The notes under the pieces were generated by a model. That model saw nothing but the letters and a program-made list of their open reading frames with translations. It had not been told where the DNA came from and did not search any database. DNA of 64,000 nucleotides from Enterococcus gilvus ATCC BAA-350. Lineage in GTDB: Bacteria > Bacillota > Bacilli > Lactobacillales > Enterococcaceae. Of the stretch, positions 17,044 through 25,424 are shown one piece after another. The stretch covers positions 2,936,001 through 3,000,000 of the forward strand of contig NZ_ASWH01000001.1 of assembly GCF_000407545.1 (NCBI RefSeq). The letters are read 5' to 3'. Each line of letters begins with the position of its first letter. Position 1 is the first letter of the stretch. Both the position numbers and the translations under genes were made by a program.

Positions 17044-18357
17044 TTACCAGCCGCCGGATGCGCCGCCGCCACCGGAAGAACCGCCGCCGAAGGAGCCCCA
17101 AGAGCCGCCTCCGCCTGAGCCGCTGTTGTTGTTGTCAGACCAGTTGCTAGAGTTGTAATTCGATGCTAAATAAGCGGTAGTCAGGATATCCCCATTGCCG
17201 GAATACAACGTGTCCCCGATCAAGACGCGTCCAAACATCTTCCGTTCTGCCCCCGGATTTTTCAGTAATCTACCTTGGATGATCGCCCGTTTGATTCCAC
17301 GTACAGACAATCCGACCATCAAGCTGCTCAAAAGAATTTGATACAGCGCCGAATGTTTGACCGCCCGCAGCAAGTCCTCATCACTGGCAAGTGTCGCCGT
17401 ATCGGATTCATAGGTTTTATAATTTTCCTTCAAGAACACTCTCGCCCGTAAAAGATTGACCAGCATCAGCAGTCCCACGACTGCTAACAGACCAAGCACA
17501 ACGATCCCTGACCAATGGAGGAACATGAGCTGTGTCCGCTGGCTCTTGATGCCTTTGATCTGAGAATCCACCAAAGCGGTCTTCGTGTTCATGATCCCAA
17601 ATACCTCGTCCAGCACTTGGTTGACCCCTTTGTCATAATCTTTGTCTTTAAAGGCATCCACCACATCATCGTCATTAATGATGTCATCCGCTTTCCCGTC
17701 TGGGATCAGCCCTTCAAACCCATAGCCGACTTCCAATCGGAATTTTCGTTCATCTAAGGCGATCAAGTATAAGACCCCATTGTTCTCGGTCTTATCCCCG
17801 ATACCTAACTGATTGAAAATCGTATTTGCGTAAGATTCGATGTCTTCTCCGCGAGGCAGCTCAGGGACCGTCACTACTTCAAGCTGTGCCCCATTCGTAC
17901 TCGCTGCCAATTGTTTATTCAGATCATAGATTTTTTGCTTCGTTTTCTGACTCAGCATGTTGGCATTGTCAGAAACAAAAATATTGTTTTTATTGATGGT
18001 CAAATGACCGTCTGTTCCTTTGATCGCCACGTCATAATTATCGGCCTGTTTTGGATACTCCTTCAAGTTTGCCAAATTCTCATCCAGCGTCGTTTTGAAG
18101 GATTGGCTGACGGTGACTTTTTTACCAGACAAAATATCTTCTCGCTCTTGATCTAACGTCGTCAACTGCTGATCATAACCCGCTTTTTTCTCGCTGTAGT
18201 CCTTCCCTGCAAACAGATTGAACAGACCAAACCCGCTAACCAGCACAACGATGATCAATAGGAAAGAAAAGACCCCGTTGCGTTTGCGCAGCTTGCGGTA
18301 ATTCTCGACGACTACCTGATGGAGCCTCTCTCCTGAAGTACGCTGTTCCCTTCTCAT
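17044..18357 (-). CDS. TPM-domain (YgcG family) membrane protein with Gly/Ser-rich tail
   Basis: The 437-residue protein has an N-terminal membrane span (about 31-50), an extracytoplasmic TPM domain (about 120-250), a second span (about 278-300), a cytosolic-side segment and a Gly/Ser-rich C-terminus ending SGGGGASGGW. TPM proteins are often encoded beside LemA, as here (16-bp gap). They have been linked to envelope stress and, in chloroplast relatives, photosystem II repair; the bacterial function is not settled. Confidence 0.82.
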   Translation of the reverse strand: MRREQRTSGERLHQVVVENYRKLRKRNGVFSFLLIIVVLVSGFGLFNLFAGKDYSEKKAGYDQQLTTLDQEREDILSGKKVTVSQSFKTTLDENLANLKEYPKQADNYDVAIKGTDGHLTINKNNIFVSDNANMLSQKTKQKIYDLNKQLAASTNGAQLEVVTVPELPRGEDIESYANTIFNQLGIGDKTENNGVLYLIALDERKFRLEVGYGFEGLIPDGKADDIINDDDVVDAFKDKDYDKGVNQVLDEVFGIMNTKTALVDSQIKGIKSQRTQLMFLHWSGIVVLGLLAVVGLLMLVNLLRARVFLKENYKTYESDTATLASDEDLLRAVKHSALYQILLSSLMVGLSVRGIKRAIIQGRLLKNPGAERKMFGRVLIGDTLYSGNGDILTTAYLASNYNSSNWSDNNNSGSGGGGSWGSFGGGSSGGGGASGGW

Positions 18358-18373
18358 TTTCCCTCACCCATTC

Positions 18374-18946
18374 TTATTGAAAACTAACATCTGGCACTTC
18401 TTTGGCCTTGTCATCGGCTTTGAAATTCGCCTTTTTATCGAAGCCTAACACTTTCGCTGCCATATTTTTCGGGAAGCGAACCAAGCGTTGATTGTAGTCA
18501 TTGACTTGGTCGATGTAGTTCTTCCGTTCAACAGAGATTCGGTTTTCTGTGCCTTCCAACTGGACCATCAAGGTTTTCACATTTTCATTTGAAGCCAGTG
18601 TCGGATAATTTTCCTGAATGACATTTACCATCGTACCTAAACTTTGGTCGATTTGATTGTTCGCTGCGTTCTTCTCAGAGGGCGTTTTTGCACTATTATA
18701 AGCTTTACGCGCATCTGTAATTTCCTTAACGATTTTTTCTTCATGATTCATGCTGCCTTGCACGCTGTTCACTAGATTCGGAATCAAATCTGCCCGCCGC
18801 TGCATCACATTTTCCACCTGCGACCATTTTGCATCCACGTTATTTTCTTCTGAAGCCAACGAGTTGTATGTCGTTACCAAATACACGCCGATTGCTAGTA
18901 TGATCACGCCTATACCAACAATGATACCTGAACCTCTTCGTTTCAT
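18374..18946 (-). CDS. lemA: LemA family protein
   Basis: The 190-residue protein has one N-terminal membrane span (about 7-27) followed by the alpha-helical LemA domain, with typical segments VDAKWSQVENVMQRRADLIPNLV and YNQRLVRFPKNMAAKVLGF. It is anchored in the cytoplasmic membrane; function is not established. It is first in a two-gene operon with the TPM protein, a very common pairing in Firmicutes. Confidence 0.92.
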   Translation of the reverse strand: MKRRGSGIIVGIGVIILAIGVYLVTTYNSLASEENNVDAKWSQVENVMQRRADLIPNLVNSVQGSMNHEEKIVKEITDARKAYNSAKTPSEKNAANNQIDQSLGTMVNVIQENYPTLASNENVKTLMVQLEGTENRISVERKNYIDQVNDYNQRLVRFPKNMAAKVLGFDKKANFKADDKAKEVPDVSFQ

Positions 18947-18994
18947 TTTTATCCCAACCTTTTTCTGATTATTTTATTTTTTGTGATTGAGCTA

Positions 18995-19003
18995 ATTATA
19001 TCA
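18995..19003 (-). promoter_or_regulatory. Extended -10 promoter of lemA
   Basis: Minus-strand TGaTATAAT (extended -10) lies about 55 bp upstream of the lemA ATG; the -35 at 17 bp distance (GAGGTG) is poor, which an extended -10 can tolerate. Confidence 0.5.
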
Positions 19004-19174
19004 CTCGGGAAAACCTGCACCTCAGACTTTCGACTGATTTTTCAGCTAAGCGGTTGACAATATAGGTTTATGGCTTTTCTTCACGTCATTGGAGAACGCT
19101 TTCGTTGGTTTCATTTTACTTGAAAGAAAGAAACGTGGCTATTTTACTGACTTTTCCTGTAGGATAGCTCGACC

Positions 19175-20161
19175 TTATTTTCTTTTCTTTTTTCTCTTGC
19201 CGCTTGTCTTACTGCTTCTTTTGCCGCTATTGGTTTTTTGCCTTCTCAAGAGCATCTCTTTGTTTTCTTGTTCTTTCTGCTTTTCACTTTTCGGCTTGCG
19301 AAAATCCACCGGCTTTTTCTTCCCTCTGGCGATCGCTGCAACGGCGGCTTCTGCAAGCTCATAGGTCTCTTGATCAACGAATTCCTCTTCAACTGCCACG
19401 GCTGTTGCGGCTGGGGCCGTGTCCTCAGTCATAGCTTGCTGCGGCAGCATTTCCCCATGCGTCACTGGACGTTTTTTCGTCACTGCTGGTTTTTGACTCG
19501 GCGCTTTTGGCGCTTCTGCTTGCACTTCTGCCACTACCTCTTCTTGCGCTTCTTCATGGACCATATCCACACTCGTTTCAAAGCGTTTGCATCTCACGTA
19601 TTCCGCAAATTGACGGGTGCCATTCGTTTCCAGAATCGTTAGACTCGTCAACACCTTCAGCAAAGCGGCCGTGTCATTTTCCGATCTTGCTGCATCGACA
19701 TCACGCAAGGTCCATGTGTGCCGTTTGCCCTTCGCGTCTTTGAAAACGGAAGTAAGATTGAAGACGGAAACGGTGTTCGTGTCGTGCCGCTCGCGTTTTT
19801 CTGTCAAATAAACGTTGATCTTCTTCACAGCTTTTGCTGCGGCATGATACTCCTGCTGCTGGTTGAATATCCGGGCGACGATACTGCGCCATTCGCTTTC
19901 GTCAAAAAATACTTCGAAGAACGGGCTGAAGCGGCGCATCGTCGGATCAGCAGCTTTTGTTAGGAACAGTTCGCGGATCAGAGGAATCAGCGGCTGCGTA
20001 AATTCCTCCCTGCATAACGCCTGACGAACCATGATCGCGACGAGGCATTCAATGATAAACGCTGTATTCTGCGTTTCTTGGTAAGAATCCTGTACTCTTT
20101 TTGCCAAGCTTTTTGGTTTCATCGTGAAAAGTTGTCGTTTTGATAATGGTTTCGTCTGCAT
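19175..20161 (-). CDS. Hypothetical protein with basic Lys/Arg-rich C-terminus
   Basis: I do not recognise this 328-residue protein. Residues 1-215 look like a globular, mostly helical domain. Residues about 215-285 are acidic and Ala/Glu/Val/Pro-rich, then a very basic tail (286-328) ends KTSGKRKKKRK. There is no signal peptide or membrane span, so it is probably cytosolic and the tail could bind nucleic acid. The gene stands alone with its own start at ATG 20161 after AAAAGGAGAAGAGG; no functional context is offered by neighbours. Confidence 0.6.
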   Translation of the reverse strand: MQTKPLSKRQLFTMKPKSLAKRVQDSYQETQNTAFIIECLVAIMVRQALCREEFTQPLIPLIRELFLTKAADPTMRRFSPFFEVFFDESEWRSIVARIFNQQQEYHAAAKAVKKINVYLTEKRERHDTNTVSVFNLTSVFKDAKGKRHTWTLRDVDAARSENDTAALLKVLTSLTILETNGTRQFAEYVRCKRFETSVDMVHEEAQEEVVAEVQAEAPKAPSQKPAVTKKRPVTHGEMLPQQAMTEDTAPAATAVAVEEEFVDQETYELAEAAVAAIARGKKKPVDFRKPKSEKQKEQENKEMLLRRQKTNSGKRSSKTSGKRKKKRK

Positions 20162-20335
20162 GTGTCCTCTTCTCCTTTTCGTTCTCGCATACTCAGTCCT
20201 GCGAGCGCTTTCTTTGATAAATCTAGAATACCGCTATTCTTAAAAAATACGAATTCTAAATAAAGTATTTTTTTTATAAAAAGGAATAAATAACAATGAT
20301 TTTATTAACGGACTGCTTTTAGGGACTTGGAAATC

Positions 20336-20370
20336 AAAAAAAGTTCTCATCCCCATCGGACAAGAACTTT
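20336..20370 (-). terminator. Terminator of the C39-like secreted protein gene
   Basis: AAAGTTCT and AGAACTTT arms with a short stem-capping loop, followed by a T run on the minus strand, about 20 bp past the stop at 20390. Confidence 0.7.
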
Positions 20371-20389
20371 CCTTAACGCGAGGTATCGC

Positions 20390-21421
20390 TTAACGCACGA
20401 CGACCGCATATTTTTTCAAATTATAGCTTGCTTCAAACTTATTGGCTGCGACCCAATACTTCCCAGCGTTAGGATCTGAAACATGGTACGTGTTGCTGTT
20501 TTGATTGTACCCGTCTAAGGTCATGATGTGGGCATTATTGATCCCTGTTCCCCAGAAATAGTTGCCATATTGCGGGCCGGCAAAGTTCAGTGTTACATAT
20601 ACCACGACTGGATTGCCATTACGCAATTCTTGTTTCAAGGTGTTTGTCGAGCTGCCGGAAATATTCGCGACCTTGCCGTAACGACTGCCCCAGCTTGCTA
20701 AAGGCGCTGGAAAGATCGACTGATAGACATTGTTCATGACGATATCCGGACGACCCGCGAAGCCGTGATTCGGATTGTTATCCGCGGCTAACGGCATCTC
20801 TTTGATAAAGCTTTTCAGATTGTAGTTTCGCGCGTACCCTTTCGTCTGCAATGCCTGCAACAATGCCGCCGCTTCACAGCCCATCGGCAGCCCTGCGGAA
20901 TTTTGATTGATGTAAGGCGCGTTCAACAATACATAGTCCGATCCGTTGCCCTGAAGCCCGAACCAAGCGATCCCCTCATCACGCCAGCCGGCACGCTTCA
21001 AGTCGTCGCGTTCATACGCATAGAGCGTATAATGGTGGGAGCCGCTTCGTGCGTTGGGATTGTATAAGCGATACAAGGGCGCACCGCTGCCTGGTGAATA
21101 CCACGAAATCCCTTCGTAACGCCAACCTGCGCGCTTCAACGTATCCCGTTCCCCCGCGTTCAGGGTGTAATGATGATCGCCCGCATTGGGATTGTACAAG
21201 CGGTACACTGGATTGCCGCTTGTGGGCGCATTCCAGCCGATCCCCTCATAGCGCCAGCCAACTCGGGTCAAATGATCCCGTTCATTCGTATTCGCCGTAT
21301 AAAAATGTTCGCCGCTATTGGGGTTATACAGCCGCGACATGGCAACGCCGGCAGCCTTTGCAGAAACGGGCAGACAAATCAGTCCTATCAACAAACCAAC
21401 AAGTAAACCAATCCTTTTCAT
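20390..21421 (-). CDS. Secreted protein: three DUF5648-type repeats plus C39-like peptidase domain
   Basis: The start is ATG 21421 with GGAGG eight bases upstream; the open frame continues 72 codons further but without a binding site. The 343-residue product has a signal peptide (1-27, ending VSAKAAG), three tandem repeats of about 44 residues beginning RLYNPN (about 30-165; HFYT/HHYT and GWRYEGI motifs), and a C39_2-like cysteine peptidase domain (about 175-343) with Cys in LPMGCEAAALL and His in NNAHIMTLDGYN. DUF5648 repeats resemble wall-hydrolase-associated modules and may target the surface. The protease may act on extracellular peptides; no substrate is evident. Similar enterococcal and lactobacillar proteins exist but are uncharacterised. 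Confidence 0.82.
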   Translation of the reverse strand: MKRIGLLVGLLIGLICLPVSAKAAGVAMSRLYNPNSGEHFYTANTNERDHLTRVGWRYEGIGWNAPTSGNPVYRLYNPNAGDHHYTLNAGERDTLKRAGWRYEGISWYSPGSGAPLYRLYNPNARSGSHHYTLYAYERDDLKRAGWRDEGIAWFGLQGNGSDYVLLNAPYINQNSAGLPMGCEAAALLQALQTKGYARNYNLKSFIKEMPLAADNNPNHGFAGRPDIVMNNVYQSIFPAPLASWGSRYGKVANISGSSTNTLKQELRNGNPVVVYVTLNFAGPQYGNYFWGTGINNAHIMTLDGYNQNSNTYHVSDPNAGKYWVAANKFEASYNLKKYAVVVR

Positions 21422-21506
21422 TTTCCTGTCCTCCAATTTATTAAGCTCACTAAAAAATAACGTGTCAAATCGCATTCTAATCAAAAATTTTTTTCTACTT
21501 TCTTGA

Positions 21507-22346
21507 TTATAGCATCTCTGACGTGAAATCCCCCGACCGTTTACTCCACTCGCAAATAAATTCGGTGCACTGCTCAATTTCCTCCGAAGCTTTGGCTTTT
21601 CGTTTAAGCAAATAGAAATTCCGTTTAAAACTGTCATCTAATACTTGATACGAAATCCCCTTCGCCGCCCGCTCTGAAATCAAGGAACAACCAAACCCCT
21701 GCTTCAAAAGACTGACGATGATCCCGTTATTCTGGATCTCCATCACCGGGTCTTTGATATCCTTCTCTTCTAAAAAACGCTTCGTATAATAGTAGACTCC
21801 AGATGAATTTTCCCGCACCAGCCATGGACCTTTTTCCGTATCGCCAGCCAAAACCAGCTGATCCTCCATCAAAGGGAATCGCTTGATACTTACCGCAGAC
21901 AGCGGCTTTTCAATAAACCCCAGATCCACCGAATGATGCTCTGTTGCCTGTAGGACCTCCAGCGAATTCATCATTTGAACACTGAAGCGAATTTGCGGAA
22001 ATTTTTGATGCAGCTCGATCAAAAGTGACGGCAGCATATAATTCGCAAACGTATGGGAGGCGCCGATCACACAGCGAACGATCTGCTGCTGATTGGTCTG
22101 AACCGCCTGATAAAGATTCTCCCAATCGTCGATCAAATCCACGACCCGTTCGTACAAAATATCCGCTTGCGGTGTCACCAATACTTCCTTCCGCCCGCTG
22201 CGTATAAAAAGCTGTGTCGTCAACTCATTTTCCAACTGCTTGATTTGAGAGGAGACCGTTGGTTGGGAGATGAATAAAATCTCTGACGCCTTTGAAAAAT
22301 TCCTCGTTTCATAAACAACTTTGAAGGTTTCTAACCATTTGAACAT
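21507..22346 (-). CDS. LysR family transcriptional regulator (YeiE-like by position)
   Basis: The best start is ATG 22346 (GGAAGTG upstream); an ATG at 22361 lacks a binding site. The 279-residue protein has the LysR HTH at about 3-62 (FSKASEILFISQPTVSSQIKQLE) and a periplasmic-binding-like effector domain (about 90-275). It is divergent from a YeiH-type membrane protein gene, reproducing the yeiE-yeiH arrangement of enterobacteria, so it likely controls that gene. Ligand unknown. Confidence 0.87.
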   Translation of the reverse strand: MFKWLETFKVVYETRNFSKASEILFISQPTVSSQIKQLENELTTQLFIRSGRKEVLVTPQADILYERVVDLIDDWENLYQAVQTNQQQIVRCVIGASHTFANYMLPSLLIELHQKFPQIRFSVQMMNSLEVLQATEHHSVDLGFIEKPLSAVSIKRFPLMEDQLVLAGDTEKGPWLVRENSSGVYYYTKRFLEEKDIKDPVMEIQNNGIIVSLLKQGFGCSLISERAAKGISYQVLDDSFKRNFYLLKRKAKASEEIEQCTEFICEWSKRSGDFTSEML

Positions 22347-22520
22347 CGCAATCACTTCCATTATGTTTTTCTATCTAAGCTATTATATCAATAAATTATA
22401 CTAATGGAAGATGTTCTGTATAATATATTCCGTCAAGAGCAAAAAACGCGCGTATTTTCGCTTTTATAATCAGCTATTCTCAATTTTTGAAAAGCGACCA
22501 AACAAAAAAGGAAGATGAAC

Positions 22521-23528
22521 ATGTCTACTCATACAATCATAAAAATAAAAACATTGCTCCCCGGCTTCGGCTTATCTCTCGCTGTTGCTGTCGGTGCGAA
22601 ACTGTTAGCGCTCCTGCTCCCGAAACTCGGTGCAGCGACGTTAGCGATCCTGTTAGGGATACTTTTAGGAAACACTTTTTTTAAGCAGCCCAGCTTAGCC
22701 AGCGGAACCAAATTTTCTGAAAGCCGCCTGCTGGAATATTCAGTCGTCCTATTAGGCTTTACTGTGACCTTCCAAACCATCAGCCAAATGGGGCTCAAAG
22801 GCCTGATTTTTATCGTGCTGATGATGACTACCGTGATCATCGGTGCCTTCACGATCGGCCGCAAGTTAGGCTTTAATGAAAAAATGGCCCTGATGATGGC
22901 TGGTGGGAATGCCGTCTGCGGCTCCTCCGCGATCGGTGCGATCGCACCAAGTATCGAGGCAGATGATACAGAAAAAGGCCAGATCATCACCCTCGTCAAT
23001 TTACTCGGAACGGTGATGATGCTGACCTTGCCATTTCTCGGAATGCATCTATTCGGAAACGCCCTGCTCTCAAAAAGCGCGTTGCTGGGGGGCACCCTTC
23101 AATCGGTCGGGCAAGTCGTTGCCGGCGCCAGCTTGATCAATGGCGAAACCGTCAAATTCGCGATGCTTTATAAGATCACACGAATCATCTTTTTAGTCGT
23201 CGTCGTCTTTATTTTTGAACAAAAAGTTCGTCGTGACGGTGTCGTAACGACTACATCCGCTAAAAAGAAATTCCCGATCCCTTGGTATGTGCTCTGTTTC
23301 CTGATCGCTTGTATCGCCAACAGCTTCTTTCCACTACCCGCTTTTATCAACCAAGCGGCGCACTTTATCAGTACCTGGTTTGAAACGATCGCCTTGGCAG
23401 CGATCGGCCTGCGATTGGATTTCAGAAAATTCCTAAAGGAAGGTCCCCGTTTCTTGATTTACGGCCTGTCCGTCGGCGCTGTCCAAACCATCGCCGCCTT
23501 GCTGTTTATTTTCTTATTGCATATCTAA
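22521..23528 (+). CDS. yeiH: YeiH family (UPF0324) putative sulfur-compound exporter
   Basis: The start ATG 22521 lies six bases after AAGGAAG; an ATG at 22515 is too close to it. The 335-residue protein has about ten membrane segments and family motifs including ATLAILLGILLGN and GGNAVCGSSAIGAIAPS. The family is described as putative sulfate/sulfonate exporters, but transport substrates remain unproven. It is the divergent partner of the LysR gene and ends in a perfect terminator palindrome. Confidence 0.85.
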   Translation: MSTHTIIKIKTLLPGFGLSLAVAVGAKLLALLLPKLGAATLAILLGILLGNTFFKQPSLASGTKFSESRLLEYSVVLLGFTVTFQTISQMGLKGLIFIVLMMTTVIIGAFTIGRKLGFNEKMALMMAGGNAVCGSSAIGAIAPSIEADDTEKGQIITLVNLLGTVMMLTLPFLGMHLFGNALLSKSALLGGTLQSVGQVVAGASLINGETVKFAMLYKITRIIFLVVVVFIFEQKVRRDGVVTTTSAKKKFPIPWYVLCFLIACIANSFFPLPAFINQAAHFISTWFETIALAAIGLRLDFRKFLKEGPRFLIYGLSVGAVQTIAALLFIFLLHI

Positions 23529-23530
23529 TA

Positions 23531-23563
23531 AAAACAGAGCGGGATATCCCGCTCTGTTTTTTT
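23531..23563. terminator. Bidirectional terminator, perfect 30-nt palindrome
   Basis: AAAACAGAGCGGGAT and its exact reverse complement abut with no spacer, ending in a T run on the plus strand; it separates the converging yeiH and ridA genes. Confidence 0.88.
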
Positions 23564-23984
23564 ATTCATCCACTACCGCTAAGATCTCCACTTCCACCAA
23601 TGCACCCTTGGGCAAATCAGCGACGCCCACACAGGAGCGGCTCGGTTTTTCATTGTCGAAAAAGCTCGCGTAGATTTGATTGAATGTCGCGAAGTCGGAA
23701 ATGTTTTTTAAGAAACAGGTGGTTTTTACTACCTGATCATAATCTGCCCCCACAGCCGCTAAAACACCGCCGACATTGCGCAGCACTTGATACGTTTGAT
23801 CCTCGATGGTTTCACCAACCAATTCACCGCTTGCCGGGTCCAACGCGATCTGCCCTGACGCGTAAAGCATCCCGTTCACAACTTTCCCTTGAACATACGG
23901 CCCAATTGCTTTTGGTGCCTCCACTGTATCGACCGTATAGATCGCCGATTCTTGAAAATTCACTTTTTTAACGTTGTTTTCCAT
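23562..23984 (-). CDS. ridA: RidA family enamine/imine deaminase
   Basis: The start ATG 23984 follows AAAGGAG with nine bases between; the frame is open 34 codons further but lacks a start signal. The 140-residue protein has RidA signatures: APKAIGPYVQGKVVNGMLYASGQIAL, the conserved Arg in KPSRSCVGVADLPKGALVEVE and the terminal EILAVV. RidA hydrolyses reactive 2-aminoacrylate/2-aminocrotonate released by threonine/serine dehydratase, protecting PLP enzymes and isoleucine synthesis. The gene lies behind a leader peptide rich in Thr and Ile codons plus a terminator, consistent with control by the branched-chain pathway. Confidence 0.92.
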   Translation of the reverse strand: MENNVKKVNFQESAIYTVDTVEAPKAIGPYVQGKVVNGMLYASGQIALDPASGELVGETIEDQTYQVLRNVGGVLAAVGADYDQVVKTTCFLKNISDFATFNQIYASFFDNEKPSRSCVGVADLPKGALVEVEILAVVDE

Positions 23985-24114
23985 CTTTCCCACTCCTTTT
24001 TTAATTACGATCAACAAACCATTGGTTCGCTGTAAATCCTTTCGCTTCCTCACGGCAGCGAATAGGGCTGACAGCGGATGCTTCATAAAGAAGTCCTTTT
24101 TTGTGCCCTATCCT

Positions 24115-24148
24115 CCAGCGGCTCTGACTGACGAAACAGTCCCGCTGG
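24115..24148 (-). promoter_or_regulatory. Stem-loop in the ridA leader downstream of the terminator
   Basis: CCAGCGG/CCGCTGG outer and GACTG/CAGTC inner arms form an imperfect hairpin between the attenuator and ridA. There is no T run, so it is not a terminator; it may stabilise the read-through mRNA. Confidence 0.45.
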
Positions 24149-24154
24149 ATGAAT

Positions 24155-24205
24155 AAAAAAAGCACCTCACTAGAGTTAGTGAGATGCTGGAGAATCCCAC
24201 TCAAC
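24155..24205 (-). terminator. ridA attenuator: terminator with competing antiterminator stem
   Basis: Minus-strand terminator arms are 24187-24177 and 24172-24162 (GCATCTCACTA with TAGTGAGGTGC, one mismatch), followed by seven T residues. The segment 24205-24194 (GTTGAGTGGGAT) can pair with 24186-24175, taking over the 5' terminator arm in an 11-bp stem with one bulge, i.e. a mutually exclusive antiterminator. It lies between the leader peptide stop (24249) and ridA (23984). Confidence 0.7.
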
Positions 24206-24248
24206 AAATGTCAAACAGGACTTCAAACTGTTTTTTTCAAAACCAGTC

Positions 24249-24302
24249 TCAAGTCCTAAGCCTAATAATAATGATCATTTGCTTCGTAGTCGTCGCGTTC
24301 AT
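24249..24302 (-). CDS. 17-residue Thr/Ile-rich leader peptide of ridA
   Basis: ATG 24302 lies seven bases after AGGAG (24314-24310) and opens the peptide MNATTTKQMIIIIRLRT, ending TGA at 24251-24249. It contains four Ile codons in a row (ATC ATT ATT ATT) and four Thr codons, a composition like the thr and ilv attenuation leaders of enterobacteria. Segment 24257-24244, overlapping its last codons, can pair with 24230-24217 (14 positions, one mismatch, one wobble), so ribosome position would change RNA folding ahead of the terminator. The peptide itself is probably not functional. Confidence 0.68.
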   Translation of the reverse strand: MNATTTKQMIIIIRLRT

Positions 24303-24325
24303 AGAAATTCTCCTTTTTAAAATTA

Positions 24326-24389
24326 AATTTAAATGACATTTAAATTAATTTATGATTGCAATCATAACGGAGGTTCTTTTAATTGTCAA
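24326..24389 (-). promoter_or_regulatory. Consensus promoter and dyad elements of the ridA leader
   Basis: TTGACA (24389-24384), 17 bp, TATGAT (24366-24361) is a near-perfect sigma-A promoter on the minus strand. A palindrome ATGATTGCAATCAT (24352-24365) covers the -10, and AATTTAAATG-A-CATTTAAATT (24326-24346) is a perfect 10-bp dyad between the start site and leader ribosome binding site. Both are candidate operators. Confidence 0.7.
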
Positions 24390-24511
24390 TGAGTTTATAG
24401 AATTTTCTGACACTTTCTCTCTCATTTTTGTAAGTTGATTGTTCGTTCAAAACATGGTGCTCCACGTTTTTTTTCGATAAAGTGAGATTATTGAAAGAGA
24501 GGGGTTTTTTA

Positions 24512-25303
24512 ATGCACAAAGGTATGACTGGTTTTCAGTTGAAAGTTATCGGGGTCGTAACGATGGTGATCGATCACCTTGCGGAATTTTTCCTGTTTTT
24601 AGGTATTCCCATGTGGTTCCATTGGATCGGGCGGATCGCCGCACCGTTGTTCTTATTTGAAAGTTCAGAAGGATTCGTTCACACGAGCAATCGTAAAAAA
24701 TATATGTTCCGTTTATTAGCAGGCTACTGGTTGATGGGGATCATCAATCAAATCTTGAACCATTTCTTTACTATTGGCGACGCGATCGTCATCAATAATA
24801 TCTTCGGCACGATCTTCCTAGGCACGGTCTACATGCAAGCCTGTGAGTATTTTAAAAAGAGAAATATTGGAAAAGGGCTCCTTTGGTTCCTTGTTCCGAC
24901 GCTTCTAAGTGTCTTTACACTGATGCTGTTATCTAGCGGGACTCTTTTTGAATCAAAATGGGGCATGCTGTTTTTCCAACTCTTCACCATGATCGTCCCA
25001 ACAGTGATGCTGACAGAAGGCGGCGTCTTGTTGGTTCTGCTAGCCGTATTGTTCTACCTGTTCCACGGAAAGAAAGCTCTGCAAGTGGCATCATTGATCA
25101 TCATTGCGATGATCACGCTGATTTTTGGCGGCGGTATTCAATACGCCTTCACCTTCAACTACCAGTGGATGATGCTGCTAGCCGCTATCCCAATCATTTT
25201 ATACACTGGTGAAAAAGGCCGCGGAATGCGCAATTTCTTTTACATTTTCTATCCCGCACACATCGCATTGTTCGCGATCATCAGCTTTTTGATCCAACGA
25301 TAA
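24512..25303 (+). CDS. TraX family membrane protein
   Basis: The likely start is ATG 24512 after GAGAGGGG, giving 263 residues with about eight hydrophobic helices. It begins with the TraX-like segment GFQLKVIGVVTMVIDHLAEFF and RIAAPLFLF. TraX of F-plasmid acetylates pilin, but chromosomal Firmicute members are common and of unknown substrate; a membrane acyltransferase is a reasonable guess. No pilin or conjugation gene is adjacent. It is flanked by the ridA control region and a terminator. Confidence 0.78.
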   Translation: MHKGMTGFQLKVIGVVTMVIDHLAEFFLFLGIPMWFHWIGRIAAPLFLFESSEGFVHTSNRKKYMFRLLAGYWLMGIINQILNHFFTIGDAIVINNIFGTIFLGTVYMQACEYFKKRNIGKGLLWFLVPTLLSVFTLMLLSSGTLFESKWGMLFFQLFTMIVPTVMLTEGGVLLVLLAVLFYLFHGKKALQVASLIIIAMITLIFGGGIQYAFTFNYQWMMLLAAIPIILYTGEKGRGMRNFFYIFYPAHIALFAIISFLIQR

Positions 25304-25378
25304 GCTTGACCTTCGATATAAAAAGCTTTACAATGCTCCTTGTGAATAAATCGTACAGATAACACGCACGACGTGTCG

Positions 25379-25424
25379 AGAGAGAGGCGGTTTCTATTAA
25401 TTTAGAAACCCCCTCTCTTTTTTT
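25379..25424 (+). terminator. Terminator downstream of the TraX-like gene
   Basis: AGAGAGG-GGTTTCTA and TAGAAACC-CCTCTCT arms with a 4-5-nt loop and a run of seven T residues. Confidence 0.8.

Noticed and set aside
24000..24390. T-box leader for ridA
   Set aside because: No AGGGTGGNACCGCG antiterminator core on either strand; the leader peptide explains the layout better.
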